Of a DNA stretch of 64,000 nt, positions 35,953-45,428 are shown piece by piece. Made by a program: the position numbers and the translations under genes. Every line of letters starts with the position of its first letter. The first letter of the stretch is position 1. This stretch comes from Streptomyces sp. TP-A0356 (GTDB lineage Bacteria > Actinomycetota > Actinomycetes > Streptomycetales > Streptomycetaceae), in contig NZ_BBZJ01000020.1 in NCBI RefSeq assembly GCF_001417775.1, positions 382,422 through 446,421 on the forward strand, written 5' to 3'. A model generated the notes under the pieces. It did not search any database. It was given only the letters and a program-made list of their open reading frames with translations, and was not told the DNA's origin.

Positions 35953-37022
35953 GCCTTCTCCAACTGGTGTTCGCCGCGATGCTGGTGCTCGTCAACGGGT
36001 TCTTCGTGGGCGCCGAGTTCGCGCTGGTGTCGGTGCGCCGCAGTCAGATCGAGCCGCTCGGGACCGCACGGGCCCGACAGGTGCTGTACGGGCTGGAGCG
36101 GCTGCCGCAGATGATGGCCGCGGCCCAGTTCGGCATCACCGTCTGCTCGCTCACGCTGGGCGCGGTCGCCGAGCCCACGGTGGCGCATCTTCTGGAGCCG
36201 GTGTTCGCGGCGGCGCACGTCCCCGACGGGATGGTTCACCCGCTCGGATATGTGATCGCGCTCGCCGCGGTCGTCTTCTTCCATCTGGTGATCGGCGAGA
36301 TGGTGCCGAAGAACCTGGCGATGGCGGCGCCGGAGAAGGCCGCGCTGTGGCTGAGCCCGGGCCTTGTGGCGTTCGCGCGGCTGTGCCGGCCGGTGACGGT
36401 CGCGCTGAGCGCCTGCGCCAGGGTGATCCTCAAGCTGTTCCGGGTGGAGCCGAAGGACGAGGTCGAGGCGGTCTTCACCAGCGAACAGCTCAACCAGCTG
36501 GTGGAGGACTCGGGCCAGGCCGGGCTGCTCGACCCGGTGGAGCAGGAGCGCCTGGAGGACGCGCTGGAGCTGGGTTCGCGTCCGGTGACGGACGTGCTCC
36601 TGGACCCGGACCTGCTGGTGACCGTGGAGCCGGCGGTCACGCCGGGCCAGGTGGTGGCGCTCACCGCGCGCACCGGGTACTCGCGGTTCCCCGTGGTCGC
36701 GGGGAGCGGCGCCTTCATGGGCTATCTGCATGTGAAGGACGTCCTCGACCTGGAGAACTCCGAGCGGGCGGTGCCGCAGCAGCTGTGGCGGCCGATGACC
36801 ACGCTCGCCGCGGAGCTGCCGCTGGACGACGCGCTGACGGTGATGCGCCGGGCCGCCACGCACCTCGCGCAGGTGGCCGACGCCTCCGGCCGGGTGCTCG
36901 GCCTGGTCGCCCTGGAGGACGTACTGGAACTCCTGGTGGGCGAGGTCAGGGACCCGGCCCACCGCGAGGCCCCGCCGCAGCCCCGCATGGCCGAATCCCC
37001 GAAGGAAGCGGTGCCGGGCTGA
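35949..37022 (+). CDS. CNNM/CorC-family protein, short paralogue
   Basis: This 357-residue protein has the same DUF21 domain (LVNGFFVGAEFALVSVRRSQ) and a CBS pair (VTDVLLDPDLLVTVEP to DVLELLVGEVRD). It ends soon after, lacking the C-terminal CorC_HlyC domain of its upstream partner. The ATG overlaps the previous stop. The complementary domain content suggests the two work as a pair. Confidence 0.9.
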   Translation: MSLLQLVFAAMLVLVNGFFVGAEFALVSVRRSQIEPLGTARARQVLYGLERLPQMMAAAQFGITVCSLTLGAVAEPTVAHLLEPVFAAAHVPDGMVHPLGYVIALAAVVFFHLVIGEMVPKNLAMAAPEKAALWLSPGLVAFARLCRPVTVALSACARVILKLFRVEPKDEVEAVFTSEQLNQLVEDSGQAGLLDPVEQERLEDALELGSRPVTDVLLDPDLLVTVEPAVTPGQVVALTARTGYSRFPVVAGSGAFMGYLHVKDVLDLENSERAVPQQLWRPMTTLAAELPLDDALTVMRRAATHLAQVADASGRVLGLVALEDVLELLVGEVRDPAHREAPPQPRMAESPKEAVPG

Positions 37023-37031
37023 TGCCGGGTC

Positions 37032-37057
37032 CCCCGCGCCCCGAGAGGGGCGCGGGG
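37032..37057. terminator. Bidirectional terminator hairpin
   Basis: CCCCGCGCCCC (37032-37042) and GGGGCGCGGGG (37047-37057) pair perfectly around GAGA. It sits between the 3' ends of the CNNM operon and the convergent AAA gene. Confidence 0.8.
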
Positions 37058-37152
37058 CCCTGTCCCTGAGCGGCTCCGCAAGCGTGGGCGCGACAAGCCG
37101 CATCGAACCGGCACCCGCAAGACGTCAGAACCGACCGGCTGCCGGGCGGCTG

Positions 37153-39009
37153 TCACAACCCCGGAGGATCCTGCGGCCCCCGCCCCGACAGGACCTCCCC
37201 ATACGCCTGCATCAGATCCGGCAACCGCAAAGTCGACAAGTCGTCCCGGGTCGGCACCCCGGGGTATCCACTCAGCCGAAGATCCCGGTACGCACAACTC
37301 TTCTCGTACAGCGTCCGCAGGAACCGGCCGTTGCCGAGTTCGTCGATCCACCCCTGGTTCACGACATGGCCGGCGATCGAGCGGAGCTCCTCCAGGGCCT
37401 CCTCGTCCCAGACGTCGCCGTTCTCGGCCGCGAGGACCTCGCCGATCGCGGTCAGCTCCAAGGGGCGGTACGACGGGAAGTCGACCCGGGTCGTGAAGCG
37501 GGAGGACAGGCCGGGGTTGGCGGCCAGGAGGCGGTCCATGCCCTCGGGATAGCCCGCGAGGATCACCACCAGGTGGTCGCGGTTGTCCTCGGCCCGCTTC
37601 AGGAGCACCTGCAGTGCCTCGTCGCCGTACGCGTCGCCCTTGCCATAGCCCGAGTTGGACAGCGAGTACGCCTCGTCCACGAACAGCACGCCGCCGATCG
37701 CCGAGTCGATCAGCTCGTTCGCCTTCACCGCGGTCTGGCCCAGGTACTCGCCGACCAGATCCGCCCGCTGGGCCTCCACCAGGTGGTCGCCGCCGAGCAG
37801 TCCGAGCGCGTAGAAGACGCGGCCCAGAATGCGTGCCACTGTCGTCTTGCCGGTGCCCGAGGGGCCGGAGAAGACGAAGTGCCGTTTGGGCGGCTGCACG
37901 GGTAAGCCCTGGCCCGCCCTCAACCGCGCCATGTTCAACTGCGCCGACAACGCCTTCACCTGGCGCTTCACCGGCTCAAGTCCGACCATGCGCTCCAGCT
38001 CGGCCAGCGCCTCCTCCAGCAGTGCCGGGTCCGTGGGCCCCGCGGGCAACGGCTGGGCCGGTACCGAGGCCTTCTCGCGTACGAGGTCGCTCTGTGCCGG
38101 CAGCCCACCCGGAGGAGGTTCGGGATCGGAGAGCTTCACATCACGGCCGTCGGCGTCGAAGAGCGGATCGAGACCGTCCGGCCCCTCAAGCGCGTCCCCG
38201 CCCCCGGCGAACGCCATCGCCGTGAGGTCGCCCGACTCGTCGTACCCGTCTCCCTCGGCGATGGCCGCGAGCCGCGCGGAGGTGTCCATGAACGCCGGAT
38301 CCACCCGGTGCACCGCCCGGTACAGGGGAAGGGCTGCCGCCGAGCGGCCCGTGCCCTCGTGGGCCCGGGCCAGCCAGTACCGCAGCTCCTTGCGCTGCGG
38401 CTGCTCGCTGCGGCAGCGCATCAGGGCGGCGGACAGCAGCGGCTCCGCCTGCCCGTACATCTCCAGGCGGACCCTGGCCATCCCCCCGAACAGCCCGGCC
38501 TCGATGCCCAGCATGGGGTCGTCGATCAGCGGATCGGTGTGCCGGATCAACTGCTCCCAGTCCTTGACCAGGTAGGCGCGGCAGGCGTGCAGGAACCGGA
38601 CCTGGGGGTCGGTGTCCACGGGCGGCAGTCCGGCCAGCGCCCGGTCCAGCTCGGGGACGTGGCGGCCGTCCAGCCAGTGCGAGGCGTGCGCGAGCAGCAG
38701 GTCGCGCGGGCTCTCAAGCACCGGCTGCACCCACCAGCCCAGCCAGTACCAGGAGTTGAGCGTGCGGCGGTGCCGTGCGCGCTGCTCCCCGAAGCGGTCC
38801 CGGTGGCGGAACATCCGCAGCAGCGCGGTCGTCGTGTCGACCCGCAGCGCGTGCAGCCCCAGCCAGCCGTCCGCCATCCCCGGGTCCATCCGGACGGCAG
38901 CGCGGAACTCCTCCTCCGCCTGCGGATAGGCGCCCATCGTGTAGGCGTCGACCCCTCGCAGCCAGGCGAGGTCGGCCGGGGCCTGAGGGCCCTGCGTGCC
39001 GAAGTCCAT
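37153..39009 (-). CDS. AAA ATPase with N-terminal TPR-like region (CbxX/EccA-like)
   Basis: This is a 618-residue protein. Residues about 10-260 are helical, TPR-like (MGAYPQAEEEFRAAVRMDPG; ALPLYRAVHRVDPA). A Pro/Asp-rich linker follows. About 340-600 is an AAA domain of the CbxX/SpoVK type with Walker A GPSGTGKTTVARI, Walker B VLFVDEAYSL and sensor VVILAGYPEGMDRLL. This architecture is that of EccA from ESX/type VII secretion, but no other secretion genes are nearby. The start at 39009 matches MDFGTQ; GTG at 39012 would add one residue. The substrate is unknown. Confidence 0.87.
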   Translation of the reverse strand: MDFGTQGPQAPADLAWLRGVDAYTMGAYPQAEEEFRAAVRMDPGMADGWLGLHALRVDTTTALLRMFRHRDRFGEQRARHRRTLNSWYWLGWWVQPVLESPRDLLLAHASHWLDGRHVPELDRALAGLPPVDTDPQVRFLHACRAYLVKDWEQLIRHTDPLIDDPMLGIEAGLFGGMARVRLEMYGQAEPLLSAALMRCRSEQPQRKELRYWLARAHEGTGRSAAALPLYRAVHRVDPAFMDTSARLAAIAEGDGYDESGDLTAMAFAGGGDALEGPDGLDPLFDADGRDVKLSDPEPPPGGLPAQSDLVREKASVPAQPLPAGPTDPALLEEALAELERMVGLEPVKRQVKALSAQLNMARLRAGQGLPVQPPKRHFVFSGPSGTGKTTVARILGRVFYALGLLGGDHLVEAQRADLVGEYLGQTAVKANELIDSAIGGVLFVDEAYSLSNSGYGKGDAYGDEALQVLLKRAEDNRDHLVVILAGYPEGMDRLLAANPGLSSRFTTRVDFPSYRPLELTAIGEVLAAENGDVWDEEALEELRSIAGHVVNQGWIDELGNGRFLRTLYEKSCAYRDLRLSGYPGVPTRDDLSTLRLPDLMQAYGEVLSGRGPQDPPGL

Positions 39010-39443
39010 CACGTCCCCCACAAACCGTGCCCCCGATGGTTCACCGCCGGGCCCGTGCCCGGTGGCCGCCTTGCTCGAACCGCTGTGCCGCGGACCGGAG
39101 TTGCGACGGTGCGCGGAGCAGCGTTGTTCGAAGGCCGCACCGAGAGGCATCGTACCTGCGGGGCGGTGGCGCACCGAAGGGTGCCGCACAGGCCGTTTGG
39201 CGAGGTGGGGGCAGACGGGGCGCACTCCGCGTGGTGACCGAGGGTGAGCGAACCACGCCGCCGGGCGCCCGGGGAAGGTGCTCAGGGCAGAACGAAGCCC
39301 CCGATCACGGGGGAACAACCGGGGGCTTCGCGTCTGGGGGCGACTTCGAAAGCCGCACATTGAGAACGTAAGACCTGTACGGTCCCCCGGTCAAGCCGAC
39401 TTGGAGCACTCAAGGAAGTTCTCCCGCAAGGGCCTTCACGAGT
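39010..39443 (-). other. 434-bp intergenic region with promoter-like element and terminator hairpin
   Basis: There is no gene here. CGAAGCCCCCG (39293-39303) and CGGGGGCTTCG (39320-39330) make a perfect 11-bp stem. On the minus strand, upstream of it, TTGACC (39389-39394), an 18-base spacer and TACGTT (39365-39370) form a promoter-like pair. The hairpin could end the uridine-kinase-like transcript, or it could stop or attenuate RNA started at this promoter before the AAA gene. Bases 39010-39290 show nothing else I recognise. Confidence 0.55.
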
Positions 39444-40109
39444 TCAGCACACTGCCGATGATCCGTCACTGTGGGTGAGGCCCTGGTCCGGACCAGAGGC
39501 CCCGGCGGGCCCTTGAAGCACCTCATACCCCTCGGTCCCCTGTCGTACCAGGAGATCGGCGAAAGGACGCGAGGGGTCCTCGGCGAAGTGCCCGCGCTCC
39601 GCCGCGACCCACTCGGCCCAGAACGCGCGCTGTTCCTCGCCGTCCCGGGCCCGCCCGCGCGTCCATGCCTCCTCGTTCGGCACTTCCATCCACAGCAGCC
39701 GCGCCAGATGCGGGCGCAGGGCCCGGCGGCCGGCGCCGACCCCTTCGACCAGCACCACGGGTTCGGGCGGCAGTGCGCGGGCGGGGCCGAAGTGCCGGGT
39801 CCGCCAGTCGTAGGGGCGGTAGTGCGCGACCTCGCCGCGGGCCAGCGGCTCGACCACCTCCCGCAGCAGTCGCTCCGTCCAGGCGAACAGTTCCTCGTGG
39901 GTGGCGATGTCGTCGAGGTGCAGTACGGGCGCGTCGTCGAGCGCGGCCGCCAACTGCCCGGAGAAGGTGGACTTCCCGGAGCCGGCGTGCCCGTCGACGC
40001 CGACGAGGCGGACCGGGCCGCAGGACGGTGGCAGCCGCCGCAGGCGGGAGGCGAGGACGTGAATGACGATTCCCGGGGTGAGGGGGATTGGGGTATTTCG
40101 GAAGAACAC
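39444..40109 (-). CDS. Uridine-kinase-like P-loop protein
   Basis: This P-loop kinase of about 221 residues has Walker A GVDGHAGSGKSTF, the APVLHLDDIATHEELF region, YRPYDWRTRHFGPARALPPE, VVLVEGVGAGRRALRP and a LLWMEVPNEEAW segment. It resembles the uridine/cytidine kinase superfamily; the real substrate is uncertain. The start is unclear: GTG at 40109 is my choice, ATG at 40196 would extend it by 29 residues through less GC-rich, non-family-like sequence. Confidence 0.8.
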   Translation of the reverse strand: MFFRNTPIPLTPGIVIHVLASRLRRLPPSCGPVRLVGVDGHAGSGKSTFSGQLAAALDDAPVLHLDDIATHEELFAWTERLLREVVEPLARGEVAHYRPYDWRTRHFGPARALPPEPVVLVEGVGAGRRALRPHLARLLWMEVPNEEAWTRGRARDGEEQRAFWAEWVAAERGHFAEDPSRPFADLLVRQGTEGYEVLQGPAGASGPDQGLTHSDGSSAVC

Positions 40110-40345
40110 TTTACGCGCATGTAAAACTCGCGCGGCCGTCCGGGCGGCGAGGCGCCTGTCATCGCCGATGAAGCCGTGTCGCATTGAACAGTTCATTCCT
40201 CAATCACTGGCGCGGTCTTTCGCGCCCCGATCGGGAGACCGCATAGGAGCAGGCATTTGGGAATCTCCGTTCCGGTTGCGCCCGATGGTGAGTAGGGTGC
40301 TTGGTGCACAACTGCGTCGTGTCGTACGGGGATGGACAGGGGAGC

Positions 40346-41302
40346 ATGGCCGCGGGGTTATTCGAAGGGCAGTATGTGTGGCATCCGGCGGCCGACGACC
40401 GCGAGCTCGCGAGCGTATGCGTGGAAGTGCGGGCCGGTCGCTATCTGAGCGCGTACGAACTGCTCGTCGAGACGCGCGAGGACGCCGGTCTGCGGGCCCA
40501 TCGCTCCCTGGTACTGGCCTCCGAGGCCGCCGACTCCGACCTGGCCGAACGCTGGCTGGCCGAGGAGCCCACCCCGGAGGCCGCGCTGGTGTGGGCCCGT
40601 GTCGCCGTCCTGCGGGCGCTGCGTGCCGCCGACGCCCGGGACGAGCGGGGCCGCGCGCTGGAGCGCATCGCGCTGAACGCGTGCGAACGCGCCACGGTCA
40701 TGGCGCCGTACGATCCCACCCCCTGGGTGGCCAGGCTGTCGCTGGCGCGTCTGCACGAGATCAGGGAGCCGGCCCCGCAGGGGCTGCTCACCGCGCCGCC
40801 GGGCCCCTGGCAGCTGTTCTCGCACATCCTGCGGCTCGACCCCTTCCATCGCGAGGGCCACCACCGGTTCCTGGCCTACTTCTTCGTACGCCACGGCGGC
40901 TCGGTGAACGCCGCCTGGGACGTGGCGGCCTTCCTCGGCCAGCGGGCGCCCGCCGTCTCGCCGCTGCGTCTGCTGCCCCTGGTCGCGCTCGTCGAGAGCT
41001 ACGACCCCTCGCGGCTGCTGGCCGACCGTGTCTGGGAGCAGCCCCAGTGGCGCTCCACCGCGCTCGCGATCTACCAGAACTGGCTGCCCGCGGTCTCCGG
41101 TTACCGCTTCACGCCGGTGCTCGATCTGGCGTACCTGGCGCACGCGCTGGTCATGGGCCAGCGCGAGTTCGAGGCGCGGGCCGTCCTCATGGCCATGGGG
41201 CCGTACGCCTCCCGTATGCCCTGGAGCGTCTTCGGCGACCCCGAGGAGCAGCTCTCGCGCGCCCGTCGCGCCTGCGGACTGCCCGTGCCGGGAGCCGCCT
41301 GA
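40346..41302 (+). CDS. Conserved hypothetical helical-repeat protein
   Basis: This 318-residue cytosolic protein is of no recognised family. It is Ala/Leu/Arg-rich and predicted mostly helical, with TPR-like spacing (SLVLASEAADSDLAERWLAE, LVWARVAVLRALRAAD, LNACERATVMAPYDPTPWVA). This recalls the helical part of the AAA protein encoded nearby, but on this evidence they are not obviously paralogues. GGGGAGC precedes the ATG at 40346; a GTG at 40301 is possible but less supported. It ends 46 bases before the permease, so the two may be co-transcribed. Confidence 0.82.
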   Translation: MAAGLFEGQYVWHPAADDRELASVCVEVRAGRYLSAYELLVETREDAGLRAHRSLVLASEAADSDLAERWLAEEPTPEAALVWARVAVLRALRAADARDERGRALERIALNACERATVMAPYDPTPWVARLSLARLHEIREPAPQGLLTAPPGPWQLFSHILRLDPFHREGHHRFLAYFFVRHGGSVNAAWDVAAFLGQRAPAVSPLRLLPLVALVESYDPSRLLADRVWEQPQWRSTALAIYQNWLPAVSGYRFTPVLDLAYLAHALVMGQREFEARAVLMAMGPYASRMPWSVFGDPEEQLSRARRACGLPVPGAA

Positions 41303-41348
41303 ACCGTCGATCTCCCTTCCGGTCAACCCCCCACAGAAAGGTCCGGTT

Positions 41349-42890
41349 GTGTCAGAACGGACGTCAGTGCCCCGTACGAGACGACATGCGGGTCGGGAAC
41401 CCGTCGCGATCGACGACGACGCGACCCTGCATGCGATGGGATATCCGCGAAAACTCACCCGGCGGTTCCAGGCCTTCGACAATTTCGCCATATCGTTCAC
41501 CATCATCAACATCCTCTCCGGGATCTTCTCCTCCTTCGGATTCGGAATGGGCGCGGGTGGCCCGCGCATACTCGTCTTCGGCTGGATCGGCGTCTCGGTC
41601 ATGGTGCTGTTCATCGGTGCCGCGATGGCGGAGGTGGCCTCCGCGTACCCGACGAGCGGGGCGCTGTATTTCTCCGCCGGGAAACTCGCCAAACGCCATC
41701 GGGGCGCATGGTCCTGGTACACCGGCTGGCTGAACTTCGTGGGGCAGGTGGGCGGCACGGCGGCCACCGGATACGCGGCCGCCACCTTCATCCAGGCGTT
41801 CCTCGCCCTGCAGTGGCCTTCGTACCGGCCGACCACGCACCAGACGGTGCTGATCACGGCGCTGGTCATCGTGGTCCAGGGGCTGGCCAACACCTACACC
41901 GTGCGGCTCGTCGCCGTCCTGAACCGGATCTCCGTCTGGTGGCTGCTGATCGGGCTCGTGGTGATCGTGGGCGCGCTGGTCGCGGGGCCGCACGAGCACC
42001 GGCCGGCGTCGTACGTCACGCATTTCGTGAACAACACCGGCTTCACCAACGGGCTGTACGGAGGCATGCTCGGACTGCTGGTCACCAGTTGGACCTTCAC
42101 CGGCTTCGACGGCAGCTTCCACATGTCCGAGGAAACGGTCCGGGCGACGGTGAACGCGCCCCGGGGCATTACCCGCTCCATCGGCTATTCGGCCGTCACC
42201 GGTCTGATCCTCCTCCTCGCTCTCGTGTACAGCATCGGTGACTACGACAAGGTCGCCGCCTCTTCGGCGCCGCCCGTACAGATCCTCATCGATGGGCTTG
42301 GCATGGGCACTGCAAAGGTGTTGCTGCTGATCGTCATCGGCGCCATGCTCTTCTGCGGTCTGGCCAATCTGACCAGCAACACACGGCAGATCTTCGCGTT
42401 CTCCCGGGACGGCGCGATGCCCGGCTCCCACTGGTGGCACTCGGTCTCACCGCGCACCCGTACCCCCGTCAAGGCGGTCTGGCTCGCGGTCGGCTGCTCG
42501 CTCGTCCTGGTGCTGCCCGGCTGGTGGTCCCACACCGCCTTCACCGCCATCGTCAGCGTCAACGTCGTGGGACTCTTCCTCGCCTATGCCGTGCCGATCT
42601 TCCTGCGGCTGCGCCTGGGTGACGAGTTCCGGCGCGGTCCCTGGCACCTGGGACGGTGGAGCGCGCCCATCGGAGTCCTCGCCGTCGCCTGGATCCTGCT
42701 CAGCAGTGTGCTGTTCATGCTGCCGCAGGCATCCCCGATCACCGTCGACTCCTTCAACTACGCGCCGATCGCTCTTGCGGTCGTGCTGGTCGTGGCCACG
42801 GTGTGGTGGTTCGCCACCGCGCGGCGCCGCTTCCAGGGGCCGGTCAGCTACGGCCGTCCGGACGAGGTCGCGGCGATGGACCTGGTCTGA
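41349..42890 (+). CDS. APC-superfamily amino acid permease
   Basis: This 513-residue transporter has about 12 helices. The first is preceded by LTRRFQAFDNFAISFTIINI and contains LSGIFSSFGFGMG; AEVASAYPTSGALYFSAGKL and TGFDGSFHMSEET are further markers of the amino acid/choline/GABA permease branch of the APC superfamily. It differs from the CAT-like permease near 5.4 kb. The start is the GTG at 41349. The substrate cannot be assigned; GABA- or choline-type permeases are closest in motif. The 195 bases after it hold no recognised feature. Confidence 0.9.
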   Translation: MSERTSVPRTRRHAGREPVAIDDDATLHAMGYPRKLTRRFQAFDNFAISFTIINILSGIFSSFGFGMGAGGPRILVFGWIGVSVMVLFIGAAMAEVASAYPTSGALYFSAGKLAKRHRGAWSWYTGWLNFVGQVGGTAATGYAAATFIQAFLALQWPSYRPTTHQTVLITALVIVVQGLANTYTVRLVAVLNRISVWWLLIGLVVIVGALVAGPHEHRPASYVTHFVNNTGFTNGLYGGMLGLLVTSWTFTGFDGSFHMSEETVRATVNAPRGITRSIGYSAVTGLILLLALVYSIGDYDKVAASSAPPVQILIDGLGMGTAKVLLLIVIGAMLFCGLANLTSNTRQIFAFSRDGAMPGSHWWHSVSPRTRTPVKAVWLAVGCSLVLVLPGWWSHTAFTAIVSVNVVGLFLAYAVPIFLRLRLGDEFRRGPWHLGRWSAPIGVLAVAWILLSSVLFMLPQASPITVDSFNYAPIALAVVLVVATVWWFATARRRFQGPVSYGRPDEVAAMDLV

Positions 42891-43085
42891 GCGGTGCCGT
42901 GGCCCGGCGGACGGCGACCGTGTTCGCCGGGGCCACGGCACCCCAGGTCATGCCAGTGGTCGCGACCAATGTCGGTCGCCGCGCCGACGGCCGAAGTGCT
43001 GGCAGAAGTGCGCGCGCGAGGGCCATAGTTGGCGCACACCGTGCGTCTCGACCGCTGCTTCCGGACAACTGGGGGTCACCCACCG

Positions 43086-44444
43086 ATGACCAGAGCCGCA
43101 GAGCCGTCCCGCAGAACCATCATCGCCGCGGCGGTCGCCACGGCCACGGCGACCGGCGCCGCGGGCCCGGCGGCCGCGGCCACCCCGGCCGCCCGGCCGA
43201 CGAAAGCATCCCCGAGCCTCGTGGACCACCGCGCCTGGACCTCGTACACCGACTGGCGCAGCGGCACCGCGCAGGGCGTCCGTGCCGTGTCCGGCGCCCG
43301 CCCCGGCGTGGAGATCGCCGTCCCCGCCGGCCGCACCGACTACACCGATCCGCACACCGGCAGGACCACCACCTGGGAGTACGCCACCTGGACCTCCCCG
43401 GTGCACCGGCTCGGCGTGCCCTCGACCGAGGCCATCGCATCCTGGAACGCGCGTACCCCGGCCGGCACCTGGCTCCAGGTCGAACTGCTGGGCACCTACT
43501 CCGACGGCACGACCACCCCCTGGTACGTGATGGGCCGCTGGGCGGCCGGCGACCAGGACATCCGGCGGACCTCCGTCGACAACCAGACCGACGGCAAGAG
43601 CAGCATCGGGACCGACACCTTCGCCATCGCGGACGCCGCCTCGGGCCTGCGCCTGGTGTCCTGCCGTCTGCGCCTGACCCTCTACCGGCGGCCCGGCGGC
43701 AAGAGCACCCCGACCGTGTGGCGGCTCGGCGTCATGGGCTCCGACATCCCCGACCGCTTCACCGTCCCGGCCTCCACCCCCGGGCTGGTCCGGGAACTGG
43801 TCGTCCCGCGCTACTCGCAGGAGATCCACAAGGGGCAGTACCCCGAGTACGACAACGGCGGCGAGGCCTGGTGCAGCCCCACCTCATCGCAGATGATCAT
43901 CGAGTACTGGGGCCGGAGGCTCACCCCGCAGCAGCTGTCCTGGGTCGACCCGTCCTACGCCGACCCGCAGGTCTGCCACGCCGCCCGCTCCACCTATGAC
44001 TACCAGTACCAGGGCTGCGGCAACTGGCCGTTCAACGCGGCCTACGCGGCGACGTTCAAGGACCTGCAGGGCGTGGTCACCCGGCTGTCCTCGCTCACCG
44101 ACCTGGAGACGCTGATCGCGGCGGGCATCCCGGCCATCACCTCCCAGTCGTTCCTGAAGGGGGAGCTGACGGGGGCCGGGTACGGCACCTCGGGCCATCT
44201 GATGACCGTGATCGGCTTCACCGCCGGCGGAGACGTCATCGCCAACGACCCGGCCTCGCCCGACGACCAGGCGGTGCGCCGCGTCTACAAGCGGCGGGAG
44301 TGGGAGAACATCTGGCTGAGGACCAAGCGCTACAACGCCTCCGGCAAGGTCGTCTCCGGCACCGGCGGCGTCTGCTACCTGTACTTCCCGGCCCATCCCG
44401 ACTCGCGGCAGCGCAAGGCGCTCGCGGCGGTGGGCGTCCGCTGA
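43086..44444 (+). CDS. Secreted C39-like cysteine peptidase (Tat signal)
   Basis: This is a 452-residue protein with a twin-arginine-type signal (PSRRTIIAAAVATATATGAA, ending AAA). The mature protein has an N-terminal beta-rich region and a C-terminal peptidase C39-like domain with Cys263 in GEAWCSPTSSQM, His371 in GTSGHLMTVIGF and Asn/Asp in VIANDPASPDD. This makes a papain-like Cys-His-Asn/Asp site. Export by Tat implies folding before secretion. The substrate is unknown. The ATG at 43086 has the best signal-peptide fit; the frame is open upstream. Confidence 0.87.
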   Translation: MTRAAEPSRRTIIAAAVATATATGAAGPAAAATPAARPTKASPSLVDHRAWTSYTDWRSGTAQGVRAVSGARPGVEIAVPAGRTDYTDPHTGRTTTWEYATWTSPVHRLGVPSTEAIASWNARTPAGTWLQVELLGTYSDGTTTPWYVMGRWAAGDQDIRRTSVDNQTDGKSSIGTDTFAIADAASGLRLVSCRLRLTLYRRPGGKSTPTVWRLGVMGSDIPDRFTVPASTPGLVRELVVPRYSQEIHKGQYPEYDNGGEAWCSPTSSQMIIEYWGRRLTPQQLSWVDPSYADPQVCHAARSTYDYQYQGCGNWPFNAAYAATFKDLQGVVTRLSSLTDLETLIAAGIPAITSQSFLKGELTGAGYGTSGHLMTVIGFTAGGDVIANDPASPDDQAVRRVYKRREWENIWLRTKRYNASGKVVSGTGGVCYLYFPAHPDSRQRKALAAVGVR

Positions 44445-44470
44445 CACCGCGGAACCCCGGCAGCGACCCA

Positions 44471-44497
44471 CGGGCCCCCGGGAGATCCGGGGGCCCG
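44471..44497 (+). terminator. Perfect 11-bp terminator hairpin after the C39-like gene
   Basis: CGGGCCCCCGG (44471-44481) pairs with CCGGGGGCCCG (44487-44497) across the loop GAGAT. Confidence 0.85.
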
Positions 44498-44696
44498 CGT
44501 GTGACTTCGAGCAGGGGGACCCCCATGCTGATCACACAGCTCGGCCTGCTCTGAGCCGCGCGGTCACCCATGTCCCGCATCGGCCGGGGGCATATGCCGA
44601 ACAGTGTCCGACCTGTCGACTGAGTCGAACATGCCGACGGGTGTCGTTCTGCAATACTGCCGCTGTCCCGTCGGCAGCCGGAGGCTTGGGCTGACA

Positions 44697-45356
44697 TTGA
44701 ACAGTAGTCAACAGCGAGGTGCCGTACACCCCCAGATGCGCGGTACCGATCGCTCCCTCGCGCGCCGCGCCGAACTCATCGCCATCGGGCGGAAGTTGTT
44801 CGCCGACACCTCCTACGACGCGCTGTCGATGGACGACATCGCGCGCCACGCCCAGGTGGCCAAAGGGCTGATCTACTACTACTTCACATCGAAGCGCGGG
44901 TATTACCTCGCCATCGTCGAGGATTCCGTGGGCGATCTCGTCACCCAGGCGGCAGGCGGTCTCGACCTGCCGCCGGTGGAGCGCGTGCAGCGCACCATCG
45001 ACCGCTATCTGCGCTACGCCGAGCACAACCAGGCCGCCTACCGCACGATCGTCAGCGGGGGCGTGGGGTTCGACGCCCAGGTGCACGCCATCCGGGACGG
45101 GGTGCGGGAGGCGATCGTCGCCACCATCGCCGAGGGGGCCTACGACCGGCGCGACATCGCCCCGCTGGCACGCATGGGGCTCCTCGGCTGGGTGTGCAGT
45201 GTGGAGGGCGCGACCCTCGACTGGATCGACCGCCCCGAACTGTCCCGCGACACCATGCGGGAACTGCTCGTGAAGACGCTCGGCGGCACCCTGCGCGCCA
45301 TCGAGGAACTGGAACCCGGGTACCCGGCCCCGTCTCCCGCCCGCCGGGAGGCCTGA
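44697..45356 (+). CDS. TetR-family transcriptional regulator
   Basis: This regulator of 219 residues from the TTG at 44697 has an N-terminal TetR DNA-binding domain (RRAELIAIGRKLFADTSYDA, then IARHAQVAKGLIYYYFTSKR). A C-terminal ligand-binding helical domain follows. An upstream GTG at 44604 is in frame, but the intervening codons lack the usual GC bias, so I prefer the TTG, which has GGAGG about 12 bases before it. The neighbouring acyl-CoA dehydrogenase gene is a plausible target. Confidence 0.9.
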   Translation: MNSSQQRGAVHPQMRGTDRSLARRAELIAIGRKLFADTSYDALSMDDIARHAQVAKGLIYYYFTSKRGYYLAIVEDSVGDLVTQAAGGLDLPPVERVQRTIDRYLRYAEHNQAAYRTIVSGGVGFDAQVHAIRDGVREAIVATIAEGAYDRRDIAPLARMGLLGWVCSVEGATLDWIDRPELSRDTMRELLVKTLGGTLRAIEELEPGYPAPSPARREA

Positions 45357-45428
45357 CCGCCGCGGGCGGGAGCCCTCACATGAATGGCGCGGACCCGCCC
45401 GCCGTCGCCCGGCACGGCTTTCTTGAAG

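Noticed and set aside
39331-39443. tRNA gene near the GAAGCCCCCG hairpin
   Set aside because: The hairpin resembles those after tRNA genes, but no cloverleaf or TTCGA-type T loop can be built next to it.
39410-39473. Alternative C-terminal frame of the uridine-kinase-like gene (TDHRQCAELVKALAGELP)
   Set aside because: It looks protein-like and could signal a frameshift near the end, but the annotated frame has a normal stop and there is no internal evidence of an error.
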